This document shows, in pieces, positions 1 to 10,000 of a stretch of 20,059 bases of DNA. Within the stretch, counting starts at the first letter, position 1, and each line of letters begins with the position of its first letter. The notes under the pieces were generated by a model that saw nothing but the letters and a program-made list of their open reading frames with translations, made no database searches and was not told where the DNA came from. The stretch is from an uncultured Leptotrichia sp. (GTDB lineage Bacteria > Fusobacteriota > Fusobacteriia > Fusobacteriales > Leptotrichiaceae), in the NCBI GenBank assembly GCA_937925095.1, contig CALEXX010000055.1, positions 1 to 20,059 on the forward strand, read 5' to 3'. The translations under genes and the position numbers were made by a program.

Positions 1-64
1 GAAAAGAATAAATATTATTAGTATGTGGACACATTATGAAATTTAAAAGTAGAAGGAATAAATT

Positions 65-1171
65 ATGAAACAGACACAAGAAGAATGGACAAGATATATT
101 CAGGATGAAATCAAAAAAAATACTAGTTACGATAATTATAAGCATGCTTTTATTGAATATAAGGATTATTTGGAGGAATGTCTTTTGGAAAATCCACGAG
201 ATGTAGAAAAGGTGTGTCAATTAGCAGCAGTTTACAATGAATTAACCTATCAATGGGAGGATATTTATAAATTATTGAATGAATTTATTAAAAAATATGA
301 AAATAAATTGACAAATGATGAAAAATCAAGAATTTATACTAATCTAGGATTTTATTATGATGATCAGAGATGTGGCAGTAAGAGAGTAATTAGAACTTTG
401 AGAAAGGCTGTGGTGTTTAATCCAAATAATTCTAAGGCTTATTATGGACTTGGGGCGAATTATTATGGTGTTGGGAAATATGATAAGTCGGAAGAAATGT
501 ATAAAAGAGCTTGTGAATTAGAAAATAATCCAATTTATAAGTTTGAATATGTGAATTTATTGATTGTTAATGGAAAATACGAAGAGGCGAAAATAATTTT
601 GGAAGAATTAATAAAAAAAGATTTTGAGTTTGGAAAAAAGGATTTTGCTAAGATAAAATATAGTTATATTGTAAATAAAATTCAATTAGGGAAATTTGAA
701 AATATTGAGAATGAAATTAATGAATTAATGCTAGAAACGGTTAATAAAGATGATTTTTTTGAAGAAGAGTTTGCAGAGCTATATTATTTGGCTGGAAGTT
801 ATGAGAAAAGTGAGAAAATTTATTCAAAGTTTAAAATTCAAGATTATCAATTTCCAGCTTGGTGGCTGAGATTCTATTTTTATTCTCTAAAGCAGTTAAA
901 CGAAATAGAAAAATTACAAGAAAATTTTAAAATAGTTTTGAAGATTAAAGATGAAGAAGTAGAGGGCATTAAAAATGGAGAGTTTTTAACAGAATGTACG
1001 AAATCTTATAAAAAAGAAGAAATTAGGAAGATAAAGAGACAAATAAAGAATTTGAAGGCGGAGTATGAGAAAATTTTGAAAACGGATTATAAACCAGAAG
1101 TAAAAATTTATCCTAAATTTTTATATGACTGTTTTTTGATAGATTGTCCACGACATCAGAAGTTGGATTAA
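65..1171 (+). CDS. TPR-repeat protein of unknown specific role
   Basis: This is a 368-residue soluble protein with no signal peptide or membrane segment. Tetratricopeptide-like helical pairs are visible at about residues 88-121 (SRIYTNLGFYYDD, ending FNPNN), 123-156 (KAYYGLGANYYGVGKYDKSEEMYKRACELENNP, best match to the G-Y-A-P pattern) and 157-187 (EYVNLLIVNGKYEEAKIILEELI). More degenerate helices follow to about residue 260, and the C-terminal third is lysine- and glutamate-rich. TPR arrays bind other proteins, so a scaffold or adaptor role is likely, but no catalytic domain points to a process. The start is supported by AGAAGGA at 51-57, 7 bases before the ATG. The gene ends about 120 bases before purD with no clear terminator, and nothing links the two functionally. 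The C-terminus contains a CX6C pair (YDCFLIDCP), which I cannot interpret. Confidence 0.85.
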   Translation: MKQTQEEWTRYIQDEIKKNTSYDNYKHAFIEYKDYLEECLLENPRDVEKVCQLAAVYNELTYQWEDIYKLLNEFIKKYENKLTNDEKSRIYTNLGFYYDDQRCGSKRVIRTLRKAVVFNPNNSKAYYGLGANYYGVGKYDKSEEMYKRACELENNPIYKFEYVNLLIVNGKYEEAKIILEELIKKDFEFGKKDFAKIKYSYIVNKIQLGKFENIENEINELMLETVNKDDFFEEEFAELYYLAGSYEKSEKIYSKFKIQDYQFPAWWLRFYFYSLKQLNEIEKLQENFKIVLKIKDEEVEGIKNGEFLTECTKSYKKEEIRKIKRQIKNLKAEYEKILKTDYKPEVKIYPKFLYDCFLIDCPRHQKLD

Positions 1172-1196
1172 AAAATTATGCAAGAATTTAAAGATT

Positions 1197-1229
1197 TTTA
1201 CATTTAATATTAGGGGAAAATGTGATAAA
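1197..1229 (+). promoter_or_regulatory. Possible purD promoter
   Basis: TTTACA (1197-1202) precedes an extended -10-like TGTGATAAA (1221-1229) in the gap between the TPR gene and purD. The spacer to GATAAA is 21 bases, longer than ideal, so only the extended -10 carries weight. I see no purine riboswitch or PurR-box pattern in this short gap. Confidence 0.3.
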
Positions 1230-1292
1230 ATATATTTGAAAGATACAAGAAAATAGGCTAATCAAAAGTCTAAAATGCCGGAGGAGGAAAAA

Positions 1293-2555
1293 ATGAAAAT
1301 TCTAATAGTCGGAGCTGGAGGAAGAGAACATGCCATTGCATGGAAACTGTCACAAAACAAAGATGTTGAAAAGATTTTTATTGCACCAGGAAATGCAGGA
1401 GCTGAGCTGCTTGAAATTGCAGAAAATGTTGAATTGAAGGGCATACAGGAATATATTGATTTTGCAAAGAAAAATGGAATTGATTTGACTATTGTTGGAA
1501 GTGAGGAACTACTTGTCCAGGGAATAGTTGATGAATTTAAAAAGAATGGATTAAAGATATTCGGGCCTGATAAAAAGGCTGCAGTTCTTGAAGGAAGCAA
1601 GGCCTATTCTAAAGATTTTATGAAAAAGTATGGAATTAAGACAGCTGTTTATGAGATTTTTGATAATTCTGAAAAAGCTAAAGAATTTTTGAATAACTGG
1701 AAGGATTTTCCTGTAGTTATAAAGGCAAGCGGGCTGGCAGCAGGAAAAGGTGTTATTATTGCACAGAATCTGGATGAGGCAGTTAAGGCTGTGGAAGATA
1801 TCATGGTTGATGAAAAATTTGGAAATGCCGGAAATCAGGTTGTAATTGAAGAGTATCTGGACGGGGTGGAAGCTTCGATTTTATCATTTACAGACAGTAA
1901 AGTAATTTTACCTCTATTATCTGCAAAGGATCATAAAAAGATAGGTGAAAATGAAACAGGACTTAATACAGGAGGAATGGGGGCAATTTCACCAAATCCA
2001 TATGTAACTGGTGAAGTATTTGAGGAATTTAAAAAGAATATAATGGAGCCTACTTTGAAGGGAATTCACAGTGAAGGAATGGATTTTGCAGGAGTAATAT
2101 TTTTTGGACTTATGATTACAAAAAAAGGCGTATATCTGCTTGAATATAATATGAGACTTGGAGATCCTGAAACTCAGGCTGTACTTCCATTACTTGAGAC
2201 AGACATGGTTGAAATGATAAAAAGTGCATTTAAGAAAAAATTATCGGAAGTTAAAGTGGTATGGAAAAAACAGTCTTCATGCTGTGTAGTTGCAGTGGCA
2301 GGAGGTTATCCTGAAAAATACAATAAAGGAGATAAAATATCAGGATTATCAAGTGTTGGAGAAAATGGAGAAATATTGTTTATATGTGGAGCAAAAAAAG
2401 AAAATGATGATTTTGTCACTTCAGGAGGACGTGTCTTAAATGTTGTAGGATTTGGAAATACTTTGGAAGAAGCAAGGGAACATGCTTATACTTCCCTGAA
2501 GAAAATACATTTTGAAAATATGTATTTTAGAAATGATATTGGTAAGATAAAATAA
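1293..2555 (+). CDS. purD: Phosphoribosylamine-glycine ligase (GAR synthetase)
   Basis: PurD catalyses the second step of de novo purine synthesis: ATP-dependent joining of glycine to 5-phosphoribosylamine to give GAR, in the cytoplasm. The protein shows the family's N-terminal MKILIVGAGGREHAIAWKL (GAGGREH at residues 7-13). The ATP-grasp domain follows, with KASGLAAGKGVIIA near 143, the EEYLDGVEAS segment near 188, GLNTGGMGA near 223 and EYNMRLGDPETQ near 284. The C-terminal domain runs to residue 420, the normal length. An in-frame ATG lies 18 bases upstream at 1275, but the ribosome binding site GGAGG (1280-1284) sits inside those codons and is spaced correctly for 1293. The family N-terminus also begins there, so I take 1293. 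No other pur gene is in the window, so any purine operon partners are elsewhere. Confidence 0.97.
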   Translation: MKILIVGAGGREHAIAWKLSQNKDVEKIFIAPGNAGAELLEIAENVELKGIQEYIDFAKKNGIDLTIVGSEELLVQGIVDEFKKNGLKIFGPDKKAAVLEGSKAYSKDFMKKYGIKTAVYEIFDNSEKAKEFLNNWKDFPVVIKASGLAAGKGVIIAQNLDEAVKAVEDIMVDEKFGNAGNQVVIEEYLDGVEASILSFTDSKVILPLLSAKDHKKIGENETGLNTGGMGAISPNPYVTGEVFEEFKKNIMEPTLKGIHSEGMDFAGVIFFGLMITKKGVYLLEYNMRLGDPETQAVLPLLETDMVEMIKSAFKKKLSEVKVVWKKQSSCCVVAVAGGYPEKYNKGDKISGLSSVGENGEILFICGAKKENDDFVTSGGRVLNVVGFGNTLEEAREHAYTSLKKIHFENMYFRNDIGKIK

Positions 2556-2590
2556 TTTTTCATGAGAAAATATTAATTATTATTTGTATA

Positions 2591-2618
2591 TTGAAATTTT
2601 GTAAAATCAAGGTAAAAT
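2591..2618 (+). promoter_or_regulatory. Probable promoter for the small exported protein
   Basis: TTGAAA (2591-2596) and TAAAAT (2613-2618) are separated by 16 bases, 46 bases before the ATG at 2664. A second weaker pair overlaps it (TTGTAA 2599, TATAGA 2621). Either would give this gene its own transcript, separate from purD. Confidence 0.4.
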
Positions 2619-2663
2619 TGTATAGAAGAAATTCAATATAACATTTAGAAAGAAGGAATATTA

Positions 2664-3167
2664 ATGAAAAAAATTATTTTGTTGCTATTTCTTGTATTGG
2701 GAATGACTATAATGGCTGAAAAATTTACTTCAGATACACAGAAAAAAAGTGAAATGTTCAGTGAAGTGGAAAAATATTCATGGTTCAGTGCAAATTCCCA
2801 GAAATATTTTGATGAAGAAACTGGGAAACATAATTTCAGTATTATAGAAGAAAATGGTGAGCACTATCTTATTCAGTGGAATCCTGAAGTAGCTATTGTA
2901 TTTACCTGTCATTCAAGAAGGTTAAAAAGATTTAAAACACAGCCTTATCCGAAGGATAAAATATCTGAAGGTGAAAAGGAAGGAAAACTGAAAAAATATT
3001 TAATTTATCCAGATACTAGAAAAAATGTATATTATGTGAAGGATTATACAGACCTTAAAGGAGAAAAATACGATTATCTGTATTTTGGATTTGATGATAA
3101 ATTGAAAAAAATTGTTATTTTAGATAAAAATTCGGACATTATTGAAGTACTTGAAGATGGTGAATAA
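2664..3167 (+). CDS. Small exported protein of unknown function
   Basis: I do not recognise this 167-residue protein. It starts with a clean Sec signal peptide: MKK, a hydrophobic stretch to about residue 16, then probable cleavage after A18 (TIMA then EKF). The mature protein is about 149 residues, charged and rich in Lys, Asp, Glu and Tyr. It has a single Cys (in FTCHSRR), which is not a lipobox, so a soluble periplasmic location is likely. The C-terminal part (YLYFGFDDKLKKIVILDKNSDIIEVLED) alternates hydrophobic and polar residues like beta strands. The start is supported by AGAAGGA just upstream, about 8 bases from the ATG. It appears to be monocistronic, with a promoter-like sequence before it and a hairpin with a T-run after it. 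Confidence 0.8.
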   Translation: MKKIILLLFLVLGMTIMAEKFTSDTQKKSEMFSEVEKYSWFSANSQKYFDEETGKHNFSIIEENGEHYLIQWNPEVAIVFTCHSRRLKRFKTQPYPKDKISEGEKEGKLKKYLIYPDTRKNVYYVKDYTDLKGEKYDYLYFGFDDKLKKIVILDKNSDIIEVLEDGE

Positions 3168-3193
3168 TTTTAATGTGTTTATATAGAAAAAGT

Positions 3194-3240
3194 AGAAGGC
3201 AAAGAACTTTATTTTCAGGAGGGTTTAATGCCTTCTTTTT
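3194..3240 (+). terminator. Likely intrinsic terminator after the exported protein
   Basis: AGAAGGCA (3194-3201) pairs perfectly with TGCCTTCT (3229-3236), followed by more T residues. The loop is long at 27 bases, and the A-run before the left arm could extend pairing with the T-tail. It lies 26 bases after the stop at 3167. The long loop keeps confidence moderate. Confidence 0.55.
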
Positions 3241-3293
3241 ACATGAACTGTATTTTCATAAACTTTGAAAATTGCAAGAAGTGTATTTTATAA
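3228..3293 (+). CDS. Possible 21-residue small ORF, unproven
   Basis: An ATG at 3228 follows a strong ribosome binding site, AGGAGG at 3217-3222, with 5-base spacing. It opens 21 codons ending in TAA at 3291-3293. The peptide would begin MPSFYMNC and carries three cysteines (residues 8, 16 and 19). The start codon lies within the right arm of the hairpin at 3194-3236, so folding would hide it. It could be a leader peptide, a real small protein or chance in AT-rich DNA. Only the ribosome binding site supports it. Confidence 0.2.
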   Translation: MPSFYMNCIFINFENCKKCIL

Positions 3294-3337
3294 TAGATAG
3301 AATATACTGTTTTTATAATTATAATGGCTTTAAAAGG

Positions 3338-3367
3338 TTTACATCATGTGAAAAAATGTGCTATAAT
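3338..3367 (+). promoter_or_regulatory. Strong promoter for the PspC-domain gene
   Basis: TTTACA (3338-3343) and a perfect TATAAT (3362-3367) are separated by 18 bases, with the extended -10 TG at 3359-3360. The expected transcription start is near 3374, giving an untranslated leader of about 80 bases. No known stress-response operator is recognisable there. Confidence 0.7.
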
Positions 3368-3456
3368 AAGCGGACTCAAAAAATAAGTTAATTAAAAATA
3401 AGATATTAATTATGGTAAACAACTTGTTTATAAATATATATTAGGAGGACGCAATC

Positions 3457-3645
3457 ATGGAAAAAAAGCTTACAAGATCAGTTTCTGATAAAAAAATAAT
3501 GGGAGTATGCGGAGGGCTTGCAAAATATGCAAATCAAGATCCAAATATAATAAGAATAATTGCAGTTGTACTTGCGCTTTTCTCTGGTGGATCATTAGCA
3601 ATAGCATATATTATAGCAGGATTTTTATTGCCGGAAGGTGAATAA
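3457..3645 (+). CDS. PspC-domain small membrane protein
   Basis: This 62-residue protein is almost entirely a PspC domain. It has the conserved start KKLTRSVSDKKIMGVCGGLAKYANQDPNIIRI and one long hydrophobic segment at about residues 31-58 ending in FLLPEGE. In enterobacteria PspC works with PspB in the phage-shock response to inner membrane stress. Short stand-alone PspC proteins are widespread in Firmicutes and Fusobacteria, where the role is less clear. No pspA, pspB or pspF gene is nearby, so stress signalling is a family-level inference. The start is secured by AGGAGG at 3443-3448, 8 bases before the ATG. Its strong extended -10 promoter and the terminator after it mark it as a single-gene unit. 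Confidence 0.9.
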   Translation: MEKKLTRSVSDKKIMGVCGGLAKYANQDPNIIRIIAVVLALFSGGSLAIAYIIAGFLLPEGE

Positions 3646-3702
3646 GCAGATTATTTGTAGTTATACTTAAAAATGACTATATTATTTATTTGACATAAAG
3701 AT

Positions 3703-3761
3703 AAGGAAATACAAAATAGAGATATTATTGAAATAATCATATTTTGTGATTTCCTTTTTTT
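3703..3761 (+). terminator. Intrinsic terminator after the PspC gene
   Basis: AAGGAAATACAAAATA (3703-3718) pairs with TATTTTGTGATTTCCTT (3740-3756) with one bulged base, and the loop contains a further ATTATT/AATAAT pairing. The stem runs into a T-rich tail. This is a convincing terminator and insulates the giant autotransporter gene from upstream transcription. Confidence 0.8.
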
Positions 3762-3806
3762 ATTGTCAAACCTATTTTTCTGTGTGGAAATAATGTTGAA
3801 AAAAAA

Positions 3807-3826
3807 CTTTATTTTTGAAAATAAAG
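3807..3826. promoter_or_regulatory. 20-bp perfect palindrome at the autotransporter promoter
   Basis: CTTTATTTT (3807-3815) and AAAATAAAG (3818-3826) form a perfect 9-bp inverted repeat around TG. It ends one base before the -35 box at 3828. The position suits a regulator binding site or an UP-like element. No regulator family is identified from the sequence. Confidence 0.4.
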
Positions 3827-3827
3827 A

Positions 3828-3856
3828 TTGAAAAAAAGCAAAAAAAATGGTATTAT
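3828..3856 (+). promoter_or_regulatory. Promoter of the giant autotransporter, with an A-tract spacer
   Basis: TTGAAA (3828-3833) and TATTAT (3851-3856) have an ideal 17-base spacer and an extended -10 TG at 3848-3849. The spacer contains A-runs, including eight consecutive A at 3840-3847. The expected start is near 3863, leaving a leader of about 160 bases. The rest of the 3762-4022 gap holds this leader and no other gene. Confidence 0.6.
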
Positions 3857-3983
3857 TAAACTAAAAATAATTTAATTATAAGATATGTGAAAATAACATA
3901 ACTTAAATCCGTTATAGTTGTGCCTGTTCCAAAAGCATCAGTTCTATTTTAGAAGTTTTTTAGCATATGAAATACAGGATTTA

Positions 3984-4015
3984 CTACTATAATAAAGAAA
4001 TTAATAGTAGAGGAG
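3984..4015 (+). promoter_or_regulatory. Hairpin touching the autotransporter ribosome binding site
   Basis: CTACTAT (3984-3990) pairs with ATAGTAG (4004-4010), leaving a 13-base loop. The right arm runs directly into the ribosome binding site AGAGGAG, 7 bases before the ATG at 4023. Folding in the mRNA could affect ribosome access. The 7-bp AT-rich stem is weak, so regulation is only a suggestion. Confidence 0.3.
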
Positions 4016-4022
4016 TAATAAA

Positions 4023-7000
4023 ATGAGTGATGAAATTAAAAATTCAGAAAAGAAATCAAAATCAATAATGAGAAGTTCTAAAGCAGTAAAATATTCAAGA
4101 AATCTTATGTTTGTTGCAGGAGCGATGGGAGTAACGACAGGAGTACTTTTATCAAATACTGTAAAAGCAGAGCCTAATAAGAAAAACAAAGATGGGAATC
4201 TTAAAAATACTGTTGATGAAACTCAAGCTATGCTGAAAAACATGAGAAATAGAAACAAGATGTACATGAGAGGTGCAAACTTAGAGTTAATTCAATTAAT
4301 GGAACAGGGAGATCAGGTTGTAAAATCACCTTGGAGTTCATGGCAATTTGGAATGAACTTTTTTTCTAATGCAGACATTATTTCTGGAGATGGTTATGGA
4401 GATAAACAGGAAAGATATACATACAACGGACTGTATTTCAGAAATAACTGGAAAATGAAAAATGCATTAGCTACATTGGATTCAATGGGAGTTATGGGTT
4501 ATCCAATAACTCCAGGAAGTGATTCTCAGGTTTCATGGAGAAATGCAACTGGAAATATCTATTCTGAAATGAATTTTGATAAAAGTAAAGGGTCATCTGT
4601 AAATGGAGAAGTTAGATGGGGACTTGTAGAATTAAGAAAAATTCAGGAACCTCTTAATGAAGTTGAAATACTTGCAAGAATTTCTCCAAAGGAAGTAAAA
4701 AAGGAAGCTGTTTCACTAAGCGTAGCTGAGCCAACTGTTGAACCAGTAGGAGCACCAGTTGTTGATCCAAAGGTAAACACACCGCTTACAGCACCTGTTA
4801 TTACAATACCAGAGGTAGATGTAAGAATTACACCGAGTGCACCAACAATAAATATAAATGTAACACCACCAACTATAACAGCTTTAAATATATCTACACC
4901 AGCACAAGTGACACTAGAAGCACCAGTAGTAAATACTCCGAATCCTGTGGCATTTTCTGTTGCACCAACAATAAACTCGAGAAGTAACAAGTTGGGTCCG
5001 ACTACCCAGACAAGTATGAATGCAAAGTTTCCTGGAGGTGTAGCGAAGACATATGACATAAATACTGTGACAGAAATGACAAGAGATTATTTTACTTTTG
5101 CTAATGTTTCAGGAACTGTAACTTTACCTAATACAGGAACGGTTAATGTTAAAACAAATGATGCAAGAGCTATGGTTATAGATGAGCCAGAAAATAATTC
5201 TAAATTTAATATGGGTGGAACTGTTAATCTGTATAGAAGTAAAAATATGGGTATAGATTTACAAGGAAAAGCAGGAGGTTCAGGGCAAGTATTAGCTACG
5301 GTTTCAAATACAGGTAATATTAATGGAATATATTCTTACCAAGAAAATGGAGTTACTAAATATAATAAAAATCAAATAGCTTTTGGTTTTTCAAATGTTG
5401 ATGCTTCAAGAAATGATACAATGACTCATATTATTAATGATGGAACAATTTCTTTAAATGCTCCAGAAAGTGCAGCTATGCAATTAAAACCAGAAGATCC
5501 TCATGATTGGCAACCAGATTGGAATCATTTGTATTCTGTAAATGGAAATTATTTTGTTAGAATAGGTACTGCAACTGTTCCTTCAGGTACTTCAGGAAGA
5601 GGAAAAGTACTGATGAAGGCTGATAACCAAAAAGATATCGATATAAACTCTAGTGGAAGTTTTGGTATTATTACTGTGTTTAATCCAGGTATTAGTACAT
5701 TAGATACTGTTTTATTAAATGGTGCATTAGATAAAAAAGCAGCTAATTTACGAGCACAAAGAAATCTGGCAGGAGCTGCTACTCTTCCAGGAGGAGAAAT
5801 AGGTCGTTCAGCTTCAGGAGATTCTAAATGGACAAGTGGAGTATATAATTCAGGAGACATCAATATAAATGGGGATAAGAGTGTTGGGGTTGGTATATTA
5901 CATGAAATACAAGAAGTTAAAGTTGGAGGAAAAATCAATATAGGGACAACAGCTGTAACTCAAGGAAATAATCAAAATATTGGGACGAGTACTACTCTTG
6001 TTGAAAATGCAGTAGGAATTTATGCAGGGGTACCAACGAGACCTGTATTAAAAGGAGAAACAGGTACTTATGGTGGAACAGCTACAGCTGATATAGGTAC
6101 AAAAACTGTAGAATTTGGACCTTTTGGAAAAACAGGAGCTTCAACTGGAGCAGCTGCTGGTAGTGGAACTATAACCGTTGGAGAACATGCAACAAAGAGT
6201 ATAGGTTTATTAGTTGGTGATAGTGAAGAAGAGTTGAATGATGGGAAATTAAATGGAGTTGAAACAGCTAACAGAAAATTAAGAAGATCAGGATCTATAA
6301 CAGCAAATGAAGGTGCTAATGTTGTAGTTAATGGAGACTCTAACTATGGTTTTGTTGTTAAGAGTGAATCTTATAAGTCTGTATTTGATTCAAATTTAAT
6401 AGATAATCTATTAGAAAGTACTGATAGAACTAATTATGGTGTAGGAATTAATAAAGGAACTATAACTGTAAATGGAACAAATTCAATAGCGTTTGCTATG
6501 CTAAAAGGAGGGGACTCTTCAAATAGTGGAGATCTTATTGTAAATCCTCTTACTGCAGGTGGAGCACAAAAATCTACAGCTTTCTATGGAGAACAAGGAA
6601 ACTTTGCTAATAGTGGAAATATAACAGTTAATACTCCTGCTAATACAGGAAATATAGGTGTTTTATTAAAAGGACCGAATACTGCTACTCCAATAAACTT
6701 TACAAACACAGGTAATATTTCTGTTCAAGGAGGAGGAAATATAGGAGTTTATGGAGAAGGAAAGTATACTTTTAATCATGAAAAAAATACTGCTGGAACA
6801 AATAAAATAAGTGTAGGTTCAGATGCAATAGGAATATATGCTAAAGATGCATCAGGAACATTAAATATAAAGGCTCCAATAGATATAGCTGCTAGTGGAA
6901 CAGGAACGACAATTGGAATTTATTCAGATGGAGAAGCTAAAGTAAATTTTGGAGATGATTCTAAATTAACAATAGGCACAGGAGCAGTAGGATTATATTC

Positions 7001-10000
7001 ATCAGTTGCTACTAAATTTGGAAATACTTTTAAAGTTGAAACAGGTAAGAGTTTAGAAGTAGAATTAGGACAAAACTCAACTTTTGGACTTTTAAATGGA
7101 AATTCAGGAGAAGTGAATGTAGGAACTTATTTGAACAGTAACCCTATTAATATTTCAAATTTTGGAAATGGAGCAAGTATATTTTATACAACAGGTGGTG
7201 TAACTGCTAATTTAGATCAAAATTATACAGTATCAACTCCGACAGCAGGAACTAATACTTCAACTTCTGTTTTAGTCGCATCAAATAATTCTACTGTAAA
7301 AAATACTGCAACTTTGACAACAAATACAAATATTGGACTTATTGCAACAAAAGGAACAGGAACAGGAGCTTCAACAGCACAAAATGATGGTACTATTGTA
7401 TCAACAAGAGATTCTGGTATAGGAATTTACACAAATGAAAGTACAGGAAATTCAACAGGAACTATAACAATGCAGAAGGTAAGTTCTGTTGGTATATTGG
7501 GAGAAAATAACTCTACACTGTCTAATAGTGGGAAAATAGAAATATTAGGAGTAAGCTCAGCTGGAATTTATGGTCAAAATTCAAATATAACAAACAGTGG
7601 ATTAAAAACAGCGAATAAAGGTATATACGTAAAAGAAGGAAATTCAGTAGGAATATTTGGGAAGGTTTCAACTGCTGCAACAGCAGATAAAACAATAAAT
7701 AATAACGGAGATATAATAACAAGCAAGACTGAATCAGCAGGGATTTATGGAAAATTAGAATCTGGAACACAAAAATTATCGATAGCTAGTACACAAAATA
7801 TAGTAGTGAATGGAGATAAATCGGTAGGAATATTTGCAGATAATACAGCAGGTACTGTTGTAAATTTAAATATAAATAACACAGGAACAATTAACATAAA
7901 TAACGAAAAATCAGTAGGTGTATACGCTCCTAAGTCAACAGTTTCAGGAGTAGGAAAAATTACTTTAGATAATGCTGCCAATGAGTCGATAGGAGTTTAT
8001 GCTGCAGCAGGAAGTGCTATAACTACAACTACAGCAGAAATCGATCTTGGTAAGGGAACAGACCAGAACAGAGTTGCTTACTATGTTAAAAATAAGGATA
8101 CAGCATTAACAGGTACTAATATAGGTAAGATATCAGGATATGGAGTAGGAGTATACTTAGAAGGTACATCTGCAAGCGATGTTGCAACGTTAAATGCAAG
8201 TTCAACTCCTATGAACTATAAAACAACAACTAGTTCAGGAGATGGTATTATTGGATTATATTTAAGTGGAAATACAGATATTTCAAACTATGATGGTCCA
8301 ATAACAGTAGGAAAAACAGTTGAAGACAATGGTACAAAATATGCAATAGGAATATATGCAAAAAATCAAGGAACGTCTACTTCAGCATACACAATAAAAA
8401 CTCCTATTACAACAGGTGAAAAAGGAATAGGAATTTTTGCGGCTGATAAGAGTATCATACAATACAATAGAGGTACAATAGATGTTGGAAAAAATGGAAT
8501 AGGAATTTATGTACAGAAACAGACTTCTGCAAATACAACTATAGAGAGTAAAGTATCCTTAGGAACAGCTACTGATAAACCAACAATTAACCTTGCAGAA
8601 GGCAGTGTAGCAGCTATTGTAGGAGAAAATGCACACTTTGATGGAGGAAATGCGACTATTAACTTAAGTGGTTCAGGAGTAGGAGTATATGGATTGAAAG
8701 GTTCTGTAATTAACGTTGGAAACTGGACTTTTAACAATAACGGACATTCAGCAGAAGAAATTAGAACTAAAGAAGGAATAGCGGCAATAGACAATCCTTC
8801 AGTTGATAAGGATTTAAAACCAGGAATGGTACTTTCTCACGTTATAAATGGAGAAACTTATATTGTTAGTGGAAAAACAGTTAAAAGCGTAGCAGACGGT
8901 TCAATCGCCGCTGGGAAAAATATAGGATTAATGGCTGAAGGAATCAAAAATGGAAATGGGATACATACAGGCTATGAAATTGTAAATCAGGGAACAATTG
9001 ATTTTAAAGCAGGAAATAATTCAACTGGAATATATGCAGCATCAGCAAGAGTAAAAAATGATGGGAAAATTAAAGTAGGTCCTCAATCAACAGGAATTTA
9101 CGGTGAATACATAAATCTTCCTCACCCAAATTTTACAAGCAATGATATACTTAAATTAGAAACAACAGCAGGTTCTGAAATAGAACTTGGAAAGGAATCA
9201 GTAGGAGTATATCTGAAAAATGCATCAACAGGTATAAATCTGGATGGTAAAATAACAAGTTCAGCAGGAGCGACACAAAATGTCGGTGTATATATGATAA
9301 ATAATGCTGGAGCTCCACTAAATGGAATGATAAATAATGCAGAAATCACTCTTGGAGATGGTTCAGTAGGACTTTACAGTAGAGGAAAAGGAAGTGCTGC
9401 AGCTGACAGAAATACAGTTACAAATAATGGTAAAATAACAGTTGGAAAGAAAATAACAGGAGCACCTTCAGTAGGAATATATTCTGAAAATACTAATCTT
9501 TCTACAGGAACAACATCAGATATCACAGTAGGAGAAGATGGTATAGCTTTTTATGGAAAAAATTCAGAAATTACAGCAAATGGAACAGTTAATTTCAACA
9601 ATAAAGGTGTACTCGCATACCTTGAGGATTCAAAATTTGTTTCCCACTTAGGTAATATATCTCCAACTCAGAATACAATGCTCTATCTGAAAAACAGTAC
9701 TGCTCAAATGGATGGAGCAGGAACACCGGTTGACATGACAGTAGCAGATGGTTATACAGGAGCATATGTTGAAGGAAATTCAAGACTGACAGGAGTTAGA
9801 AAAATCACTCTTGGAAGAAATTCAAATGGAATATTCCTTCAGAATGCAAACTTTGATTCAACAGGAATAACTGAGATAGTAGGAACACAGGACAATGCAA
9901 AGGGAATTTTAGGAATAAACTCCAGTCTGCTAAATAAAACTAAAATAAGCTTAAGTGGAGATAATTCAATAGGAATATATTCAAATGCAAATACTCCAAA

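Noticed and set aside
1275..1292. Upstream purD start codon
   Set aside because: The ribosome binding site lies inside these codons and the family N-terminus begins at 1293.
1262..1600. A 112-codon minus-strand frame
   Set aside because: It lies opposite the start of purD, whose protein motifs are unambiguous.
3690..3718. TTGACA-led promoter after the PspC gene
   Set aside because: No acceptable -10 box lies at the right spacing, and the sequence is part of the terminator stem.
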